NCBI RefSeq assembly: GCF_004028275.1
Contig: NZ_CP035033.1
Span: 124,001-188,000 of the forward strand
Direction of reading: 5' to 3'
Length of the DNA stretch: 64,000 bases
From: Hydrogenovibrio thermophilus
GTDB taxonomy: Bacteria > Pseudomonadota > Gammaproteobacteria > Thiomicrospirales > Thiomicrospiraceae
A program made the position numbers and the translations under genes. The notes under the pieces are model-generated. The model made no database searches and was not told the DNA's origin. It was given only the letters and a program-made list of their open reading frames with translations. Below, in pieces: positions 1 to 9,153 of the stretch. Positions within the stretch are counted from its first letter, which is position 1, and the number at the start of each line of letters is the position of its first letter.

Positions 1-1620
1 TCGCAGGATTACATCAAACTGGGCGGCGGATCGGAAAGCAGCGCCAACGCCGCTTTGCACAAAACCTGGCAGGCGGGGCCGGACGATAACTTTTCGGTGC
101 AATTGTCGCGCCGCCAATCCAACAATAATTGGCGCGAGCACAACCATTTCGACACCACACAATTTTCCGTCAAGCAGGGTCATTTCTTCAGCGACGACAG
201 CACCTTGGAATCGGAGTTGAGCTATCAGGAATCGAACCTGCAATTGCCGGGTTCTTTGAACCAGGACGGTTACGAATATTATAAGCAAACCGGGCGCACC
301 TTGAACGATCCGGCGAATACCGGCTCGGCCTGGACGCAAAGCGCGCGCGACAGTAAAACCTTGTTTTTCAATACCCGCTACAAAACCGATTTGGGCAATG
401 GCGTCAGTTTCAAACCGCAGTTTTACATCAATAAATGGGAGCATTTCCACCCGGTCACCGGTTTCATCAACGATTCCAAGGACAACTATGTGGTGGGAAC
501 CGATTTGATGTTCAACCATCGTCATACCTTGTTCGGACTGCCGGCCAGTCAAGTGTTCGGGGTCACGGTACGGGGCGACATTCGCGATAACAGTAAGAAA
601 TACACTTACGCCGATACGGTGACGATTCCGTCCGGGCGCATCATTAATGTCACGTCGGACCAGAAAGGCGATTTGGCGCAGGTGGAAGACGCCAACAGCC
701 AGTTGAGTGGAGCCTATTTCCAGCAAACTTTCTCTCCGGCCGAGAAATGGACCTTGGAAGCCGGGTTGCGTTATGACCATTTGAATATGGACATTTCCGG
801 TGACGAATATTACGCCTACAGCTATTCGACCGGGAAGTATGTGTCGGGCGGCGGTAAATATTCCTATAAAGCCAGTTACGATCTGTTTGCACCGAAAGCG
901 TCGGTGAATTATGCGTTGACCGATAACAGCCGGACCTATTTTTCCGTCAGTGGCGCGCAACAGGCCCCCACCGACAGCGAAGTGAGCGCCAACCAATCCT
1001 ATGACCAGGCCAATGACTTAAAAGCCTCGACAGCGGTGCAGTACGAATTGGGTTATAAATTGGACGGTAGCCGTTTCTCGACCGCGGTGGCGCTTTATCA
1101 AATCGATCTGACCGATGAAATCGTCTCGGTGCAAGACAATTACGTGACCTATTACGTCAATGCCGGTAAGACTCGTAAACGCGGCGCGGAATTCAGCGTG
1201 TCTTATCGCCTCAATGCCTCGGTGGCCGTCGGCGGAAATCTGGCTTTGCAGGATTATGAATATCTGCAGTATGAAGACGGCGGAAACGATTATTCCGGTA
1301 ACAAGGTGCGTTTCATTCCGGAGCAGCAGTACAACGTTTTCATCGGTTATCAGGCCAAGGGCTTGCAGGCGCGGATTGAGGCTTTGGGCTTCGGCCGTTA
1401 TTACATCGACGACGCCAACACCGAGAAATACGACGGTTACCAGATGGTGTCGAACCTGATGATGGGGTACAGCCTCGGGCATCATAAGCTTCAGTTGAAC
1501 GTCAATAACGTCTTCGACATGCGTTATGCGGAAGAGGTCTCCAAAGACACCCGCGGCAATTACAGCTACACGCCGGGTGCGCCGAGAAACTTCCAGATCA
1601 ATTACCGTTATAAATTGTAA
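1..1620 (+). CDS. TonB-dependent outer-membrane receptor, C-terminal part
   Basis: The frame is open from the first base, so the signal peptide, plug and first strands lie outside the window. What remains is about 539 residues of beta-barrel: alternating amphipathic strands rich in Tyr, Asn and Gly, with long polar loops. It ends with the typical last-strand arrangement, a TPGAPRNF turn followed by a final strand ending YRYKL. Such receptors import siderophores, cobalamin, metals or glycans using TonB energy. No residues seen here fix the substrate. The next gene, a membrane polyferredoxin, starts 11 bases downstream and is probably co-transcribed, which hints at iron or another metal (inference). 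Confidence 0.9.
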   Translation, partial: SQDYIKLGGGSESSANAALHKTWQAGPDDNFSVQLSRRQSNNNWREHNHFDTTQFSVKQGHFFSDDSTLESELSYQESNLQLPGSLNQDGYEYYKQTGRTLNDPANTGSAWTQSARDSKTLFFNTRYKTDLGNGVSFKPQFYINKWEHFHPVTGFINDSKDNYVVGTDLMFNHRHTLFGLPASQVFGVTVRGDIRDNSKKYTYADTVTIPSGRIINVTSDQKGDLAQVEDANSQLSGAYFQQTFSPAEKWTLEAGLRYDHLNMDISGDEYYAYSYSTGKYVSGGGKYSYKASYDLFAPKASVNYALTDNSRTYFSVSGAQQAPTDSEVSANQSYDQANDLKASTAVQYELGYKLDGSRFSTAVALYQIDLTDEIVSVQDNYVTYYVNAGKTRKRGAEFSVSYRLNASVAVGGNLALQDYEYLQYEDGGNDYSGNKVRFIPEQQYNVFIGYQAKGLQARIEALGFGRYYIDDANTEKYDGYQMVSNLMMGYSLGHHKLQLNVNNVFDMRYAEEVSKDTRGNYSYTPGAPRNFQINYRYKL

Positions 1621-1631
1621 GGAGGCGAGTG

Positions 1632-2987
1632 ATGACGATGAAAAACATCTTGTCCTGGCCATTGGTCGGCGGTTTGCTGACGCACCCGATGAGTTTGAAT
1701 GTGTTGCGTTCTCTGGTATTGGTGCTGTTTGCCAGCGCGATTTATTTCGGGCTGACCTATCCGGATGAAATCGATAACCCTTATACGCCGGCGATTTTCT
1801 GGTCTCTGTTTTGGCCGTTCTTTCTGGTGGTGTCGATGGTGACCTTCGGACCGGTGTTTTGCACCGTGTGTCCGCACAGTTTCATCGGCAAATACCTCAA
1901 TAAAATCGGCCCTCAGAAGTTGATGCCAAACTGGCTGCGCAACCGTTGGTGGGGGCTGGGGTTGTTGGTGGTGAGTTACTGGGTGCCGGTGTATGTGTTT
2001 CCGGATTTTCTGAAAATACCCTACGTCAGCGCAATGTATTTTCTGGTGTTGACCGCGGTGGCATTTGTCGGTTTTTACCTGTATCGCAATATGGATTATT
2101 GTCGTTATGGCTGTCCGATCGGGTCGGTGATTAAGTCCTATGGCAAAGTCAGCTTCACTCAACTGCAAACCGACCGTTCGGCCTGTCAAACCTGCCGCAG
2201 TTTCGATTGTGTGAAAGCCTGCCAGTGGAACCTGCGCCCGTATTTGTTCGAGAAGAAGAACAATATGCAGGATTGTACCCTTTGTATGGATTGTGCCCAG
2301 GCCTGCGACTCGGTGGAGTGGAAAGTCACGCGCTTTGCGAAACAGGTCATCGAGCCGGTGAAGCAACTGGACCGGATGACGGTGTGGGCTTTCATCACCT
2401 TGCTGGCCGTCATCACCATGGCGATGCGCTTTCATCATGCGTTGGGTCACAGTCCGTTGAAGGAATCTTTGCCCTGGTATCAAATCGGTTCCTGGTTGGA
2501 GATGGTGATGCCTGCGGTGCCGATGATGGATTGGGTCGGTTTGGTGGCTTTGTTGATGGCGGTGGCCATGACCTTTACATTGACGCTGGGCGGTTTATGG
2601 CTGGCGAGCCGTGTTTCCAAAATCGACTTTTGGACGCTGTTCGAAACCGCCGGTCTAGCGTTTGGCGCCTTGATGTTGGTGGGAGCGCTGAGTCACATCG
2701 GTAGTTTCTTCTTCCTGCATTATGCGCCGGATTTGGTCAATGCCTATTATTGGTTGATGGACTCGGATTCGGTGATGAAGCCCTTGGCCAGCCATCGTGA
2801 CGGTTGGATACACTTGTTCAACCTGTTCAATTTCCTGGCGGTCATCATCAGTGCGGCGGTATTGTATCGCAAGGTGGGGCAGTTAAAGCTGTCTGGCACA
2901 GCCTTCTGGCAGACTTATGCGCTATCAGGCCTAGTCATTTGGGTGTATTTGGGCTTGGTGATCCTGACCCTTTGGGCGCGTTTCTAA
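1632..2987 (+). CDS. Membrane-bound 4Fe-4S polyferredoxin (NapH/NosR/CcoG-like)
   Basis: A 451-residue inner-membrane protein. An N-terminal helix pair is followed by CTVCP (residues 77-81) and CRYGCP (157-162), the paired CxxxCP-type motifs of NapH/NosR-like proteins. Two ferredoxin clusters follow: Cys185/188/193/197 and Cys215/218/221/225. At least four more helices occupy the C-terminal half. The family passes electrons between quinone or membrane donors and periplasmic partners; the partner here is unknown. ATG at 1632 is preferred to GTG at 1629 because AAGGAGG at 1619-1625 then has a 6-nt spacer. Coupling to the upstream TonB receptor suggests reductive handling of an imported metal (inference). 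Confidence 0.85.
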   Translation: MTMKNILSWPLVGGLLTHPMSLNVLRSLVLVLFASAIYFGLTYPDEIDNPYTPAIFWSLFWPFFLVVSMVTFGPVFCTVCPHSFIGKYLNKIGPQKLMPNWLRNRWWGLGLLVVSYWVPVYVFPDFLKIPYVSAMYFLVLTAVAFVGFYLYRNMDYCRYGCPIGSVIKSYGKVSFTQLQTDRSACQTCRSFDCVKACQWNLRPYLFEKKNNMQDCTLCMDCAQACDSVEWKVTRFAKQVIEPVKQLDRMTVWAFITLLAVITMAMRFHHALGHSPLKESLPWYQIGSWLEMVMPAVPMMDWVGLVALLMAVAMTFTLTLGGLWLASRVSKIDFWTLFETAGLAFGALMLVGALSHIGSFFFLHYAPDLVNAYYWLMDSDSVMKPLASHRDGWIHLFNLFNFLAVIISAAVLYRKVGQLKLSGTAFWQTYALSGLVIWVYLGLVILTLWARF

Positions 2988-3014
2988 TCGGTTGAGATGA
3001 GCCCGTCCAAAAGG

Positions 3015-3578
3015 TCATTTATGGACCGGCTTCTTTTGCAATTTACGTTGCAGTGTGCGTCGGTGCATGTTGAGGGCGCGGGCGGTGGCGGAAATATTGC
3101 CGTCGTGTTCCATCAAGGTGCGTTGAATGTGTTCCCATTCGATGCGTTTGGGTGACATGGTGTCGTAATGGGCCGATGGTATAGGGTCGGCTTCTTCCAC
3201 TTCGGTTTCCGTTTCGTCACCGTCCAGTTCGAGGGATTTGAGAATATCGGTGAGCGAGGCCGGTTTGCATAGATAATCACAGGCCCCGTGTTTCATGGCT
3301 TCCACCGTGGTGGCGATGCTGGCGTAGCCGGTCAGAATCACCACCCGGCACGCCGGTTGCCGCTCTACCAGATACGTCAGCAATTTCAAACCGCTGTCGC
3401 CTTGCAGGTTCAGGTCGAGAATCGCGCGTGAGAAACGCGTGGTGTCGATCAAATCTTGAGCCGCACTCACGGTATCGGCGGCATGGATTGGATGGCCCTG
3501 GCGCTGCATCATGCGCGTCAGCGTCGTTAAAAAAGCGCTGTCGTCGTCCACAATCAAAATATCGATCGTTTCATTCAT
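3015..3578 (-). CDS. regA: RegA/PrrA-type response regulator with Fis-like helix-turn-helix
   Basis: 187 residues: a receiver domain with acidic pocket DDD at 11-13, phospho-acceptor Asp55 (LDLNL) and a conserved Lys in LCKPAS, then a short acidic linker and a C-terminal Fis-type helix-turn-helix (ISATARALNMHRRTLQRKL). Length and architecture match the RegA/PrrA/ActR family, which controls redox-dependent genes. ATG at 3578 is chosen because the receiver fold begins there and because it overlaps the stop of the upstream kinase gene (ATGAATGA), indicating translational coupling. The symbol reflects family resemblance; target genes cannot be read from the window. Confidence 0.88.
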   Translation of the reverse strand: MNETIDILIVDDDSAFLTTLTRMMQRQGHPIHAADTVSAAQDLIDTTRFSRAILDLNLQGDSGLKLLTYLVERQPACRVVILTGYASIATTVEAMKHGACDYLCKPASLTDILKSLELDGDETETEVEEADPIPSAHYDTMSPKRIEWEHIQRTLMEHDGNISATARALNMHRRTLQRKLQKKPVHK

Positions 3579-4845
3579 GAGTGGGAGCCTCCATGACGCT
3601 TTTGGAGAGTCGGATTTCCGCACGGGTCTCGTTTTCGGCGCGTTCGAAATGCAATTGTCCTTGATAACGTTCGACAATCATTTGAGTCAGATACAGCCCG
3701 ATGCCTTCGCCGTCGGACTGATCAAGCGGACGTTTGCCGAGTTGTGACAGTTCGGTGTCGCGCAGCCCTTGACCATGATCGATGACTTGGAAAACCAAGC
3801 CATCGTCATTTGATTCACACCGTAACGCCACGTAATCCGGGCTGTAACGGGCCGCGTTTTCCAGCAGGTTCAACACCGCCAGAGACAGGCTGTTGTCGAT
3901 GTGCAGGGTGATCGGCGTGTCGGGCAGGGTGATCGGCAATTCGTGCATCGGGTGCAGTAGGGTAAATTCTTCTTTCACCTCGGCGATGAAATCGGACAAG
4001 GCACATGAAAAACGCCCAGGCCTGGCGGATTGGTCAGCTTTGCGGCGGATATTGCTCAGCGCTTTCTGACAGACATTGAGCTGGTCCGCCATGATGTCGA
4101 GGTCCTGTTGTGCCTGCGATGACGGGCAGGTTTGCCGCAAACTGCTTTCAATCAGGGACAGGGTGTTCAAGGGCGTGCCGAGGCGGTGGGCGGATGAGGC
4201 CGCAAACGTCGCCAAGGCCAGCAAGTATTCGTGTTGCAGGGCTTGTTTCTGGTTTTTCAACAAATCCTGTTGCTGGGCGTCCAGTTTTTGGCGCAACGGG
4301 AAGACAATCATCATTACCAGCACCGAAATGCCGAGAAAAACCGCGGCGGAACCGCTCAAATGCCAGTCGAAGAACGCATTGAGGCTGGGGATTTTCATGC
4401 TCATAATCGGTACATAAAAGCGATTGAGCAGGAAATAAATGGCGGTGGTCAGTAGAATCAGAATGAAAGCGGGCTGGCGCGAGAAAATGACCAGGCCGAT
4501 GGCGATGGGGGCGATTAAAATGTGAATCAGCGGATTGATCGCCCCGCCGCTGTCGTACAGATAGCCGGCCAACACCAGCAAGGAAAACACAAACAAAGCC
4601 AATACCTGGCCTTGGGACAGGCTTTTGAACCTCGGCAAGACGAGATACAGCAAAAAGGTGCCGATCAGTTGCAGCGGCAGCCACAAAAGGTACATGCGGT
4701 CGGGCAAATGGATGTGATAGACCCAATGAAACCAGGATAGAGCCAACACCAGCACACAGGACAGGAACAGCATGTAATGGGCGAAAAATTGCAGTTGGTG
4801 GGCTTGCATCGGCGTGCGCCACCAGCCGGGCAGTGAAATCGACAT
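3571..4845 (-). CDS. regB: RegB/PrrB-type redox sensor histidine kinase
   Basis: Six predicted membrane helices are followed by a soluble kinase core. The quinone-site motif of RegB (GGxxNP) is present as GGAINP. The phospho-acceptor box reads AHRLGTPLN. A cysteine (VCQKAL) lies 39 residues after the His, close to the place of the redox-active cysteine of Rhodobacter RegB. The N and G boxes (NLLENAARYS; GEGIGLYL) complete the ATPase. It would report quinone-pool or oxygen state to the RegA-like partner whose start overlaps its stop. The start is uncertain: ATG 4845 is given, GTG 4887 is possible, and neither has a strong ribosome site. One copy of the CCAGGCCTGG palindrome lies inside (RPG frame). 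Confidence 0.87.
   Translation of the reverse strand: MSISLPGWWRTPMQAHQLQFFAHYMLFLSCVLVLALSWFHWVYHIHLPDRMYLLWLPLQLIGTFLLYLVLPRFKSLSQGQVLALFVFSLLVLAGYLYDSGGAINPLIHILIAPIAIGLVIFSRQPAFILILLTTAIYFLLNRFYVPIMSMKIPSLNAFFDWHLSGSAAVFLGISVLVMMIVFPLRQKLDAQQQDLLKNQKQALQHEYLLALATFAASSAHRLGTPLNTLSLIESSLRQTCPSSQAQQDLDIMADQLNVCQKALSNIRRKADQSARPGRFSCALSDFIAEVKEEFTLLHPMHELPITLPDTPITLHIDNSLSLAVLNLLENAARYSPDYVALRCESNDDGLVFQVIDHGQGLRDTELSQLGKRPLDQSDGEGIGLYLTQMIVERYQGQLHFERAENETRAEIRLSKSVMEAPTHE
4016..4025. repeat. CCAGGCCTGG palindrome
   Basis: Perfect copy inside regB, read as RPG. Confidence 0.85.
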
Positions 4846-4990
4846 GGGTTTCAATCGGGTATTCTTGGAATAGGCTATTGTAGCCACTGCCCCGAATGCG
4901 AGCCTGAGGGGAGTTTGACAAAATCCTTAAGAAATAATGGAAAAGCGAAGCTATCGCCGCCTGGTACGGCGGTTTGGGTTTGCAAAAGGT

Positions 4991-6259
4991 TCAGCGCATG
5001 CCCATGCGTTTGGCTAAGGCACTCTTTTCCGTAGTGGCTTTTTTGTAAAAGGCTTTTAAACCGGCGCACAGGTACTGCAAACCGTCTTCGCCGTCTGGGG
5101 TTTTCAAAAAGCGGTCTTTCGGGCAGTTGCCCCAGCATAGGTTCAAATAATCGCATTGCTTGCAATAATCTGGCAGCGTTTTGTATTTGTCAAAGCCGAA
5201 TGCTTGTTGTTGTTCGGAAAACGCCATATCGCCTTCGTGGGTTTCCAGGATATTGCCGAGCCGGTATTCGGGATAGACGAAATGATCGCAGGAAAAGACA
5301 TCGCCATTATGCTCAACCGCCAGGGCTTTTCCGCAGATTTGTGCCGTCACGCATTTTTGGCTGCCATAGCCGAACATCATCGACACCACGTTTTCGAATT
5401 GGTCGATAAACAGGTCGCCGAAGTCTTTTTTAATCCATTCGTCCCACACCCGGTTGAGGAAATAGCCCCAGTCTTCCGGAAGCACCGACCATTCAGTCAC
5501 AAGGGCACTGTCGCCACTGGCGTCTTGTTTGGGGTTAAATTGGACCGGAATCTGTTGGGTATTCCAGGTGCCGGGCGCCACGGTTGTGAAATCCGCTTTT
5601 TCCACGCAGGGAATGAATTGGATTTGTTTGGCTTTGACTTCGTCACGTAAAAATCGATAGACGTCGATGGGGCGGCGAGCATTGTCGCGGTTGACGACGC
5701 AGAGAGCGGCAAAGGGAATGTCGTGTTTGTGCAACAGCGAAACCGCTCGCATGACACGTTCGTGTGTCGGCTGACCGCCTTTGCTGACTCGGTGAATATC
5801 GTGTAAATTCGCTGGGCCGTCGATGGAAATACCGACAAGAAAATCATGCTTTTTCAAAAAGCGACACCATTCTTCGTTGAGCATAATGCCATTGGTTTGT
5901 AAATCGTTACCAATGCGTTGATTTTCTTTTCGATACTTTTGTTGAAAGCTCACGACCTTTTCAAAAAATTCCAGTCCCATAAGCGTGGGTTCACCACCTT
6001 GCCAGCTGAAAATGACTTCGTCACCGGTTTGCGCTTCGATGTATTGTCGGATGTGTTCTTCCAGAACTTCATCGCTCATGCGTGGCATTTTCGGTTGGTC
6101 TAATAAACCTTCTTTGTGTAAATAAAAACAATAGGAACATTCGATATTACATTGTGAGCCACTGGGTTTCACCATGGTGTGAAAGCGGAAGGTGTCATTT
6201 GTTGAATCGATTGGAAACTGCAGTTCGGGGTGATGATGGCTGTCTTGTGAGGGTGTCAT
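4991..6259 (-). CDS. Anaerobic sulfatase-maturating enzyme (radical SAM)
   Basis: 422 residues. The radical-SAM cluster motif CNIECSYC (Cys37, 41, 44) is followed by the family signature EPTLMGLEF. The C-terminal third holds a SPASM region with Cys-rich stretches (CKQCDYLNLCWGNCPKDR and a late YLCAG) that bind two further 4Fe-4S clusters. Members oxidise an active-site Ser or Cys of sulfatases to formylglycine in the cytoplasm. The sulfatase immediately upstream has a serine-type active site, which needs exactly this enzyme. ATG 6259 is chosen over upstream in-frame codons because the conserved N-terminus begins here and AAGG precedes it. A terminator lies between it and the sulfatase gene, so expression may drop or be independent. 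Confidence 0.92.
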   Translation of the reverse strand: MTPSQDSHHHPELQFPIDSTNDTFRFHTMVKPSGSQCNIECSYCFYLHKEGLLDQPKMPRMSDEVLEEHIRQYIEAQTGDEVIFSWQGGEPTLMGLEFFEKVVSFQQKYRKENQRIGNDLQTNGIMLNEEWCRFLKKHDFLVGISIDGPANLHDIHRVSKGGQPTHERVMRAVSLLHKHDIPFAALCVVNRDNARRPIDVYRFLRDEVKAKQIQFIPCVEKADFTTVAPGTWNTQQIPVQFNPKQDASGDSALVTEWSVLPEDWGYFLNRVWDEWIKKDFGDLFIDQFENVVSMMFGYGSQKCVTAQICGKALAVEHNGDVFSCDHFVYPEYRLGNILETHEGDMAFSEQQQAFGFDKYKTLPDYCKQCDYLNLCWGNCPKDRFLKTPDGEDGLQYLCAGLKAFYKKATTEKSALAKRMGMR

Positions 6260-6360
6260 AACGTACCTTAAATTAAATGCCAAATGGCGGATTTTCCAGC
6301 GTGTTTTTCTAGAGAGTTCAAGCAAACCGTTTTTAGAATAAACCGCTCGTTTAAAAAAGA

Positions 6361-6390
6361 AAAGCCATCTGGCGAACCAAATGGCTTTTT
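6361..6390 (-). terminator. Intrinsic terminator after the sulfatase gene
   Basis: Stem AAAAGCCAT / ATGGCTTTT (6361-6369 with 6382-6390). On the minus strand it is followed by a run of six U. It lies 23 bases past the sulfatase stop. T-runs on both sides could make it work in both directions. Confidence 0.75.
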
Positions 6391-6412
6391 CAGTTAACCA
6401 ACAAAAATCGGA

Positions 6413-8071
6413 TTAATTTCCGGTTGGCATTGGCAGTGAAACGCCCTCTTTTTCCAACTGTTCACGGATGTGTTTAAACCGTTGATAACCACTCAGCGTT
6501 ATCGGCCCAGTGTACACCTCACTTTGCAGTTTGCGTGGTGGGTATTTCACATAGGTTTTAATGAGTTTTTCCATTTCCTCATTGATGGTGACCAGGGTCC
6601 AAGTCCGTTCGGTGAAATTATTCATAAAGAGGTCATAACGTTCCTGCGGATCTTGCCAAAGGTCGAAAATTTGCGGCACCGTCGCAACATAACTTTCTGG
6701 CCCTTTCCAACCAATGTTGGAATCAACCGCTAAGCCACCGGTTTTGGCGCCGTCACCACCGCGCAAGTTGAATACCGCTTTGTAGTTGCCGGCACGTACC
6801 GCACCTGGAGACAGTTCATTTTCGGTGAAGTAGAACCAAGAAGTCCGTTCCGATTTACCTTTGCCGGTTAGAATCGGCGTCATGTCATAACTGTCGAAAA
6901 TGATCGGCTTGCCTTCGCGGTCTTTTTTCGGCAACTTCACATCGGCCACCGAAGCGAACGTGGCCATTAAGTCCAGACCACCGACAATGTCGTGGTTTTT
7001 GGTATTTGGCTTGATTTTACCAGGCCAGACCGCAATCGCCGGAACACGGTTACCGCCTTCACGAACCGTTCCTTTTGTGCCTCGGAAAGGGGTATAACCC
7101 GCATCCGGGTAAACGTCCTGCCAAGCCCCGTTATCGGTGGTGTAAACCACCAAGGTATTTTTATCCAGCTTCAACTCTTTCAGCTTGTCCATGATTCGGC
7201 CGATTCGGGCATCCAATTCCACCACCGAGTCGGCGTATTTGCTCTTCGACATCGATTTGTGTTTATAGTCCGGGTCCGGCATGTTCGGTTGATGGTTCTT
7301 CATGAAGTTGACGTTGATGTAAAACGGCTTGCCTTTTTTATGCTTGGCGGAGTCTTCCAAAAATTCGACCGCGGCTTTTTCAACGTAACGATCGAAATAT
7401 GGAATCCCGACCACGCCTTTTTCCGGCGTGTTGACGTACTGGCCGTTAATCTTGAAGTCTTCGTGGACTTTTTCACCGGCTTTGCCGGACAAAGAGCCTT
7501 TGGTCACCTTCTGGAACATTTTCCGTAATTTCGGATCCATGTCCGGGAACCAGGTCGGATCGGCATAGGTGTAAGCGTTCAGATGGTACAGACCGACGTA
7601 TTTCATTTCGTCGTAACCCTGGGCATTCGGTAAGGCATAGTCGGCTTCACCCAAGTGCCATTTCCCGGTGAAATAGGTGTTATAACCGCCTTTTTTCAGG
7701 ACGGAGCCCAGTGTCCATTCCGCTTTCGGCAAGCCGCCACCCTGGCCTTGGAAGGCCACGGTCGTCATACCGCTTCGGTTGGGAATGCGCCCGGTTTGCA
7801 TGGCTGCACGGCCGGGCGTGCTGCTCGGTTGAGCGTAAAATGAGAAGAAGGTCATCCCTTCTTCGGCCATTTTGTCGATGTTCGGGGTCGGCATACCGCG
7901 ACCGACACCGCCCCCGTAAGGCCCCAAATCACCGTAGCCGGTATCGTCCGATACAATCAGCAGGATATTGGGCTTATCGGGGTCGGTGGACGCCGCTTGC
8001 GCCGACGGCATGGTGGCCGGCAACGCAAGTGCGCCTGCGATGGCCACATTGAGTAGGTTTTTTTTCAACAT
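6413..8071 (-). CDS. Secreted serine-type sulfatase (arylsulfatase family)
   Basis: 552 residues with a Sec signal peptide ending near AQA (residues 24-26). Metal ligands appear as SDD (41-43). The modification site is Ser84 in STPGR, the S-x-P-x-R form that an anaerobic maturase converts to formylglycine. Further family blocks are GKWHLG and TDNGAW. It hydrolyses sulfate esters in the periplasm or outside the cell; the natural substrate is not evident. AGGAGA lies 8 nt before ATG 8071. The neighbours are a secreted HAD phosphatase upstream and the maturase downstream, so the three look like a scavenging or ester-hydrolysis set. Confidence 0.92.
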   Translation of the reverse strand: MLKKNLLNVAIAGALALPATMPSAQAASTDPDKPNILLIVSDDTGYGDLGPYGGGVGRGMPTPNIDKMAEEGMTFFSFYAQPSSTPGRAAMQTGRIPNRSGMTTVAFQGQGGGLPKAEWTLGSVLKKGGYNTYFTGKWHLGEADYALPNAQGYDEMKYVGLYHLNAYTYADPTWFPDMDPKLRKMFQKVTKGSLSGKAGEKVHEDFKINGQYVNTPEKGVVGIPYFDRYVEKAAVEFLEDSAKHKKGKPFYINVNFMKNHQPNMPDPDYKHKSMSKSKYADSVVELDARIGRIMDKLKELKLDKNTLVVYTTDNGAWQDVYPDAGYTPFRGTKGTVREGGNRVPAIAVWPGKIKPNTKNHDIVGGLDLMATFASVADVKLPKKDREGKPIIFDSYDMTPILTGKGKSERTSWFYFTENELSPGAVRAGNYKAVFNLRGGDGAKTGGLAVDSNIGWKGPESYVATVPQIFDLWQDPQERYDLFMNNFTERTWTLVTINEEMEKLIKTYVKYPPRKLQSEVYTGPITLSGYQRFKHIREQLEKEGVSLPMPTGN

Positions 8072-8145
8072 ATTGATGGTCTCCTAGGACGAGATATTAT
8101 GTAAAACGTCTTGTGTACAATGCCGAACGGAAATGGTTGAAGTGC

Positions 8146-9153
8146 TCAGAAATCCGGGTAAATGGTTTTCCAATCGCTTTTCATGTCCACAACGGTCCAG
8201 CCTTGTTTGGTTGCCATATCCAGCGCTTTGTCCAGATGGCCGAATGTCGATTTTCGGTCGTAAGCCCATTCCCGTTTTGCATCGGTGTGGTGAACGAGCA
8301 AGCCGAAACGTTTGCCTTTACCGGAGGTGGTCCATTGCAGCATTTCCAAATCGCCGTCGGAATTCCCGAAGGCCGCAATGGGCTGACGCCCGATGTGTTG
8401 GTTGATGCCAATGGGTTTACCGGCTTTATCATCGATGAAGTTAATTCCCGCCTCGCGAACAATGACCGGTTGACCGTTCATGACTTTGTATTGGGTTTTC
8501 ACGCTGCTGCCCACCACTTGTTCCGGTGGAATGCCATAGACTTGTTCCGTCCAGGGGCGCATGAACGCGATGCCGCCACCCGAAACGATAAAGGTTTTGA
8601 AGCCATTGGCACGTAGGTAAGTCAGTAACTCCAGCATGGGTTGATAGACCATTTTGGTGAAGGGACGGCCGGTGGTTGGGTGTTTGGCGGTGGCGATCCA
8701 TTCTTTGACGATGTTTGAAAAGTCTTCGGAGGTCATGCCGGCATGGGTGGCCATGACCAACTCGATAAGCGCTTTTTTCCCTTCGGCCGTGGTGGCGCCT
8801 TTGAGGTCACCGTTTAAAATCGATTTAAAAGGTTCTTTTTGTTTCCATTCCGGATGCTTAGGCGCCAGGGCTTTCAAGCGGTCAATGGCGAAAAATAATT
8901 GCGCGTACATCGGTTGTTCGGCCCAGAGAGTGCCATCATTATCAAAAGTGGCGATGCGTTCCGGCACGGGAACGAAGTTGGGGGATTTGGGGTCAGTGAT
9001 GTCTTCGACAAAGGCGATAATGGCTTGTTTGGTGGGCGTATTTTGCCAGGAAGGTAATGGGCCATCCGCTGTGGATACAGCAGAGTATGAAAATAGGAGC
9101 GTGGCCAAGAGGATGGCATTTACGAATTTGTTTAGCCTTAAAGCCTGTCGCAT
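8146..9153 (-). CDS. Secreted HAD-superfamily phosphatase
   Basis: 335 residues with an N-terminal hydrophobic signal segment (about 10-29). HAD motif I is FDNDGTLW (Asp71 nucleophile, Asp73), motif II is SGGG, and motif IV is FGNSDGD. This arrangement is that of phosphoserine-phosphatase-like HAD enzymes, here exported and so probably a nonspecific acid phosphatase. It lies 74 bases upstream of the sulfatase on the same strand and is likely the first gene of that unit. The substrate cannot be fixed from sequence. ATG 9153 is preceded by a modest AGGTA ribosome site. Confidence 0.85.
   Translation of the reverse strand: MRQALRLNKFVNAILLATLLFSYSAVSTADGPLPSWQNTPTKQAIIAFVEDITDPKSPNFVPVPERIATFDNDGTLWAEQPMYAQLFFAIDRLKALAPKHPEWKQKEPFKSILNGDLKGATTAEGKKALIELVMATHAGMTSEDFSNIVKEWIATAKHPTTGRPFTKMVYQPMLELLTYLRANGFKTFIVSGGGIAFMRPWTEQVYGIPPEQVVGSSVKTQYKVMNGQPVIVREAGINFIDDKAGKPIGINQHIGRQPIAAFGNSDGDLEMLQWTTSGKGKRFGLLVHHTDAKREWAYDRKSTFGHLDKALDMATKQGWTVVDMKSDWKTIYPDF

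Noticed and set aside
1608-2483. Long His/Gln-rich frame antisense to the polyferredoxin gene
   Set aside because: The plus strand has clear Cys-cluster motifs, membrane helices and a ribosome site; the antisense frame has composition typical of a shadow.
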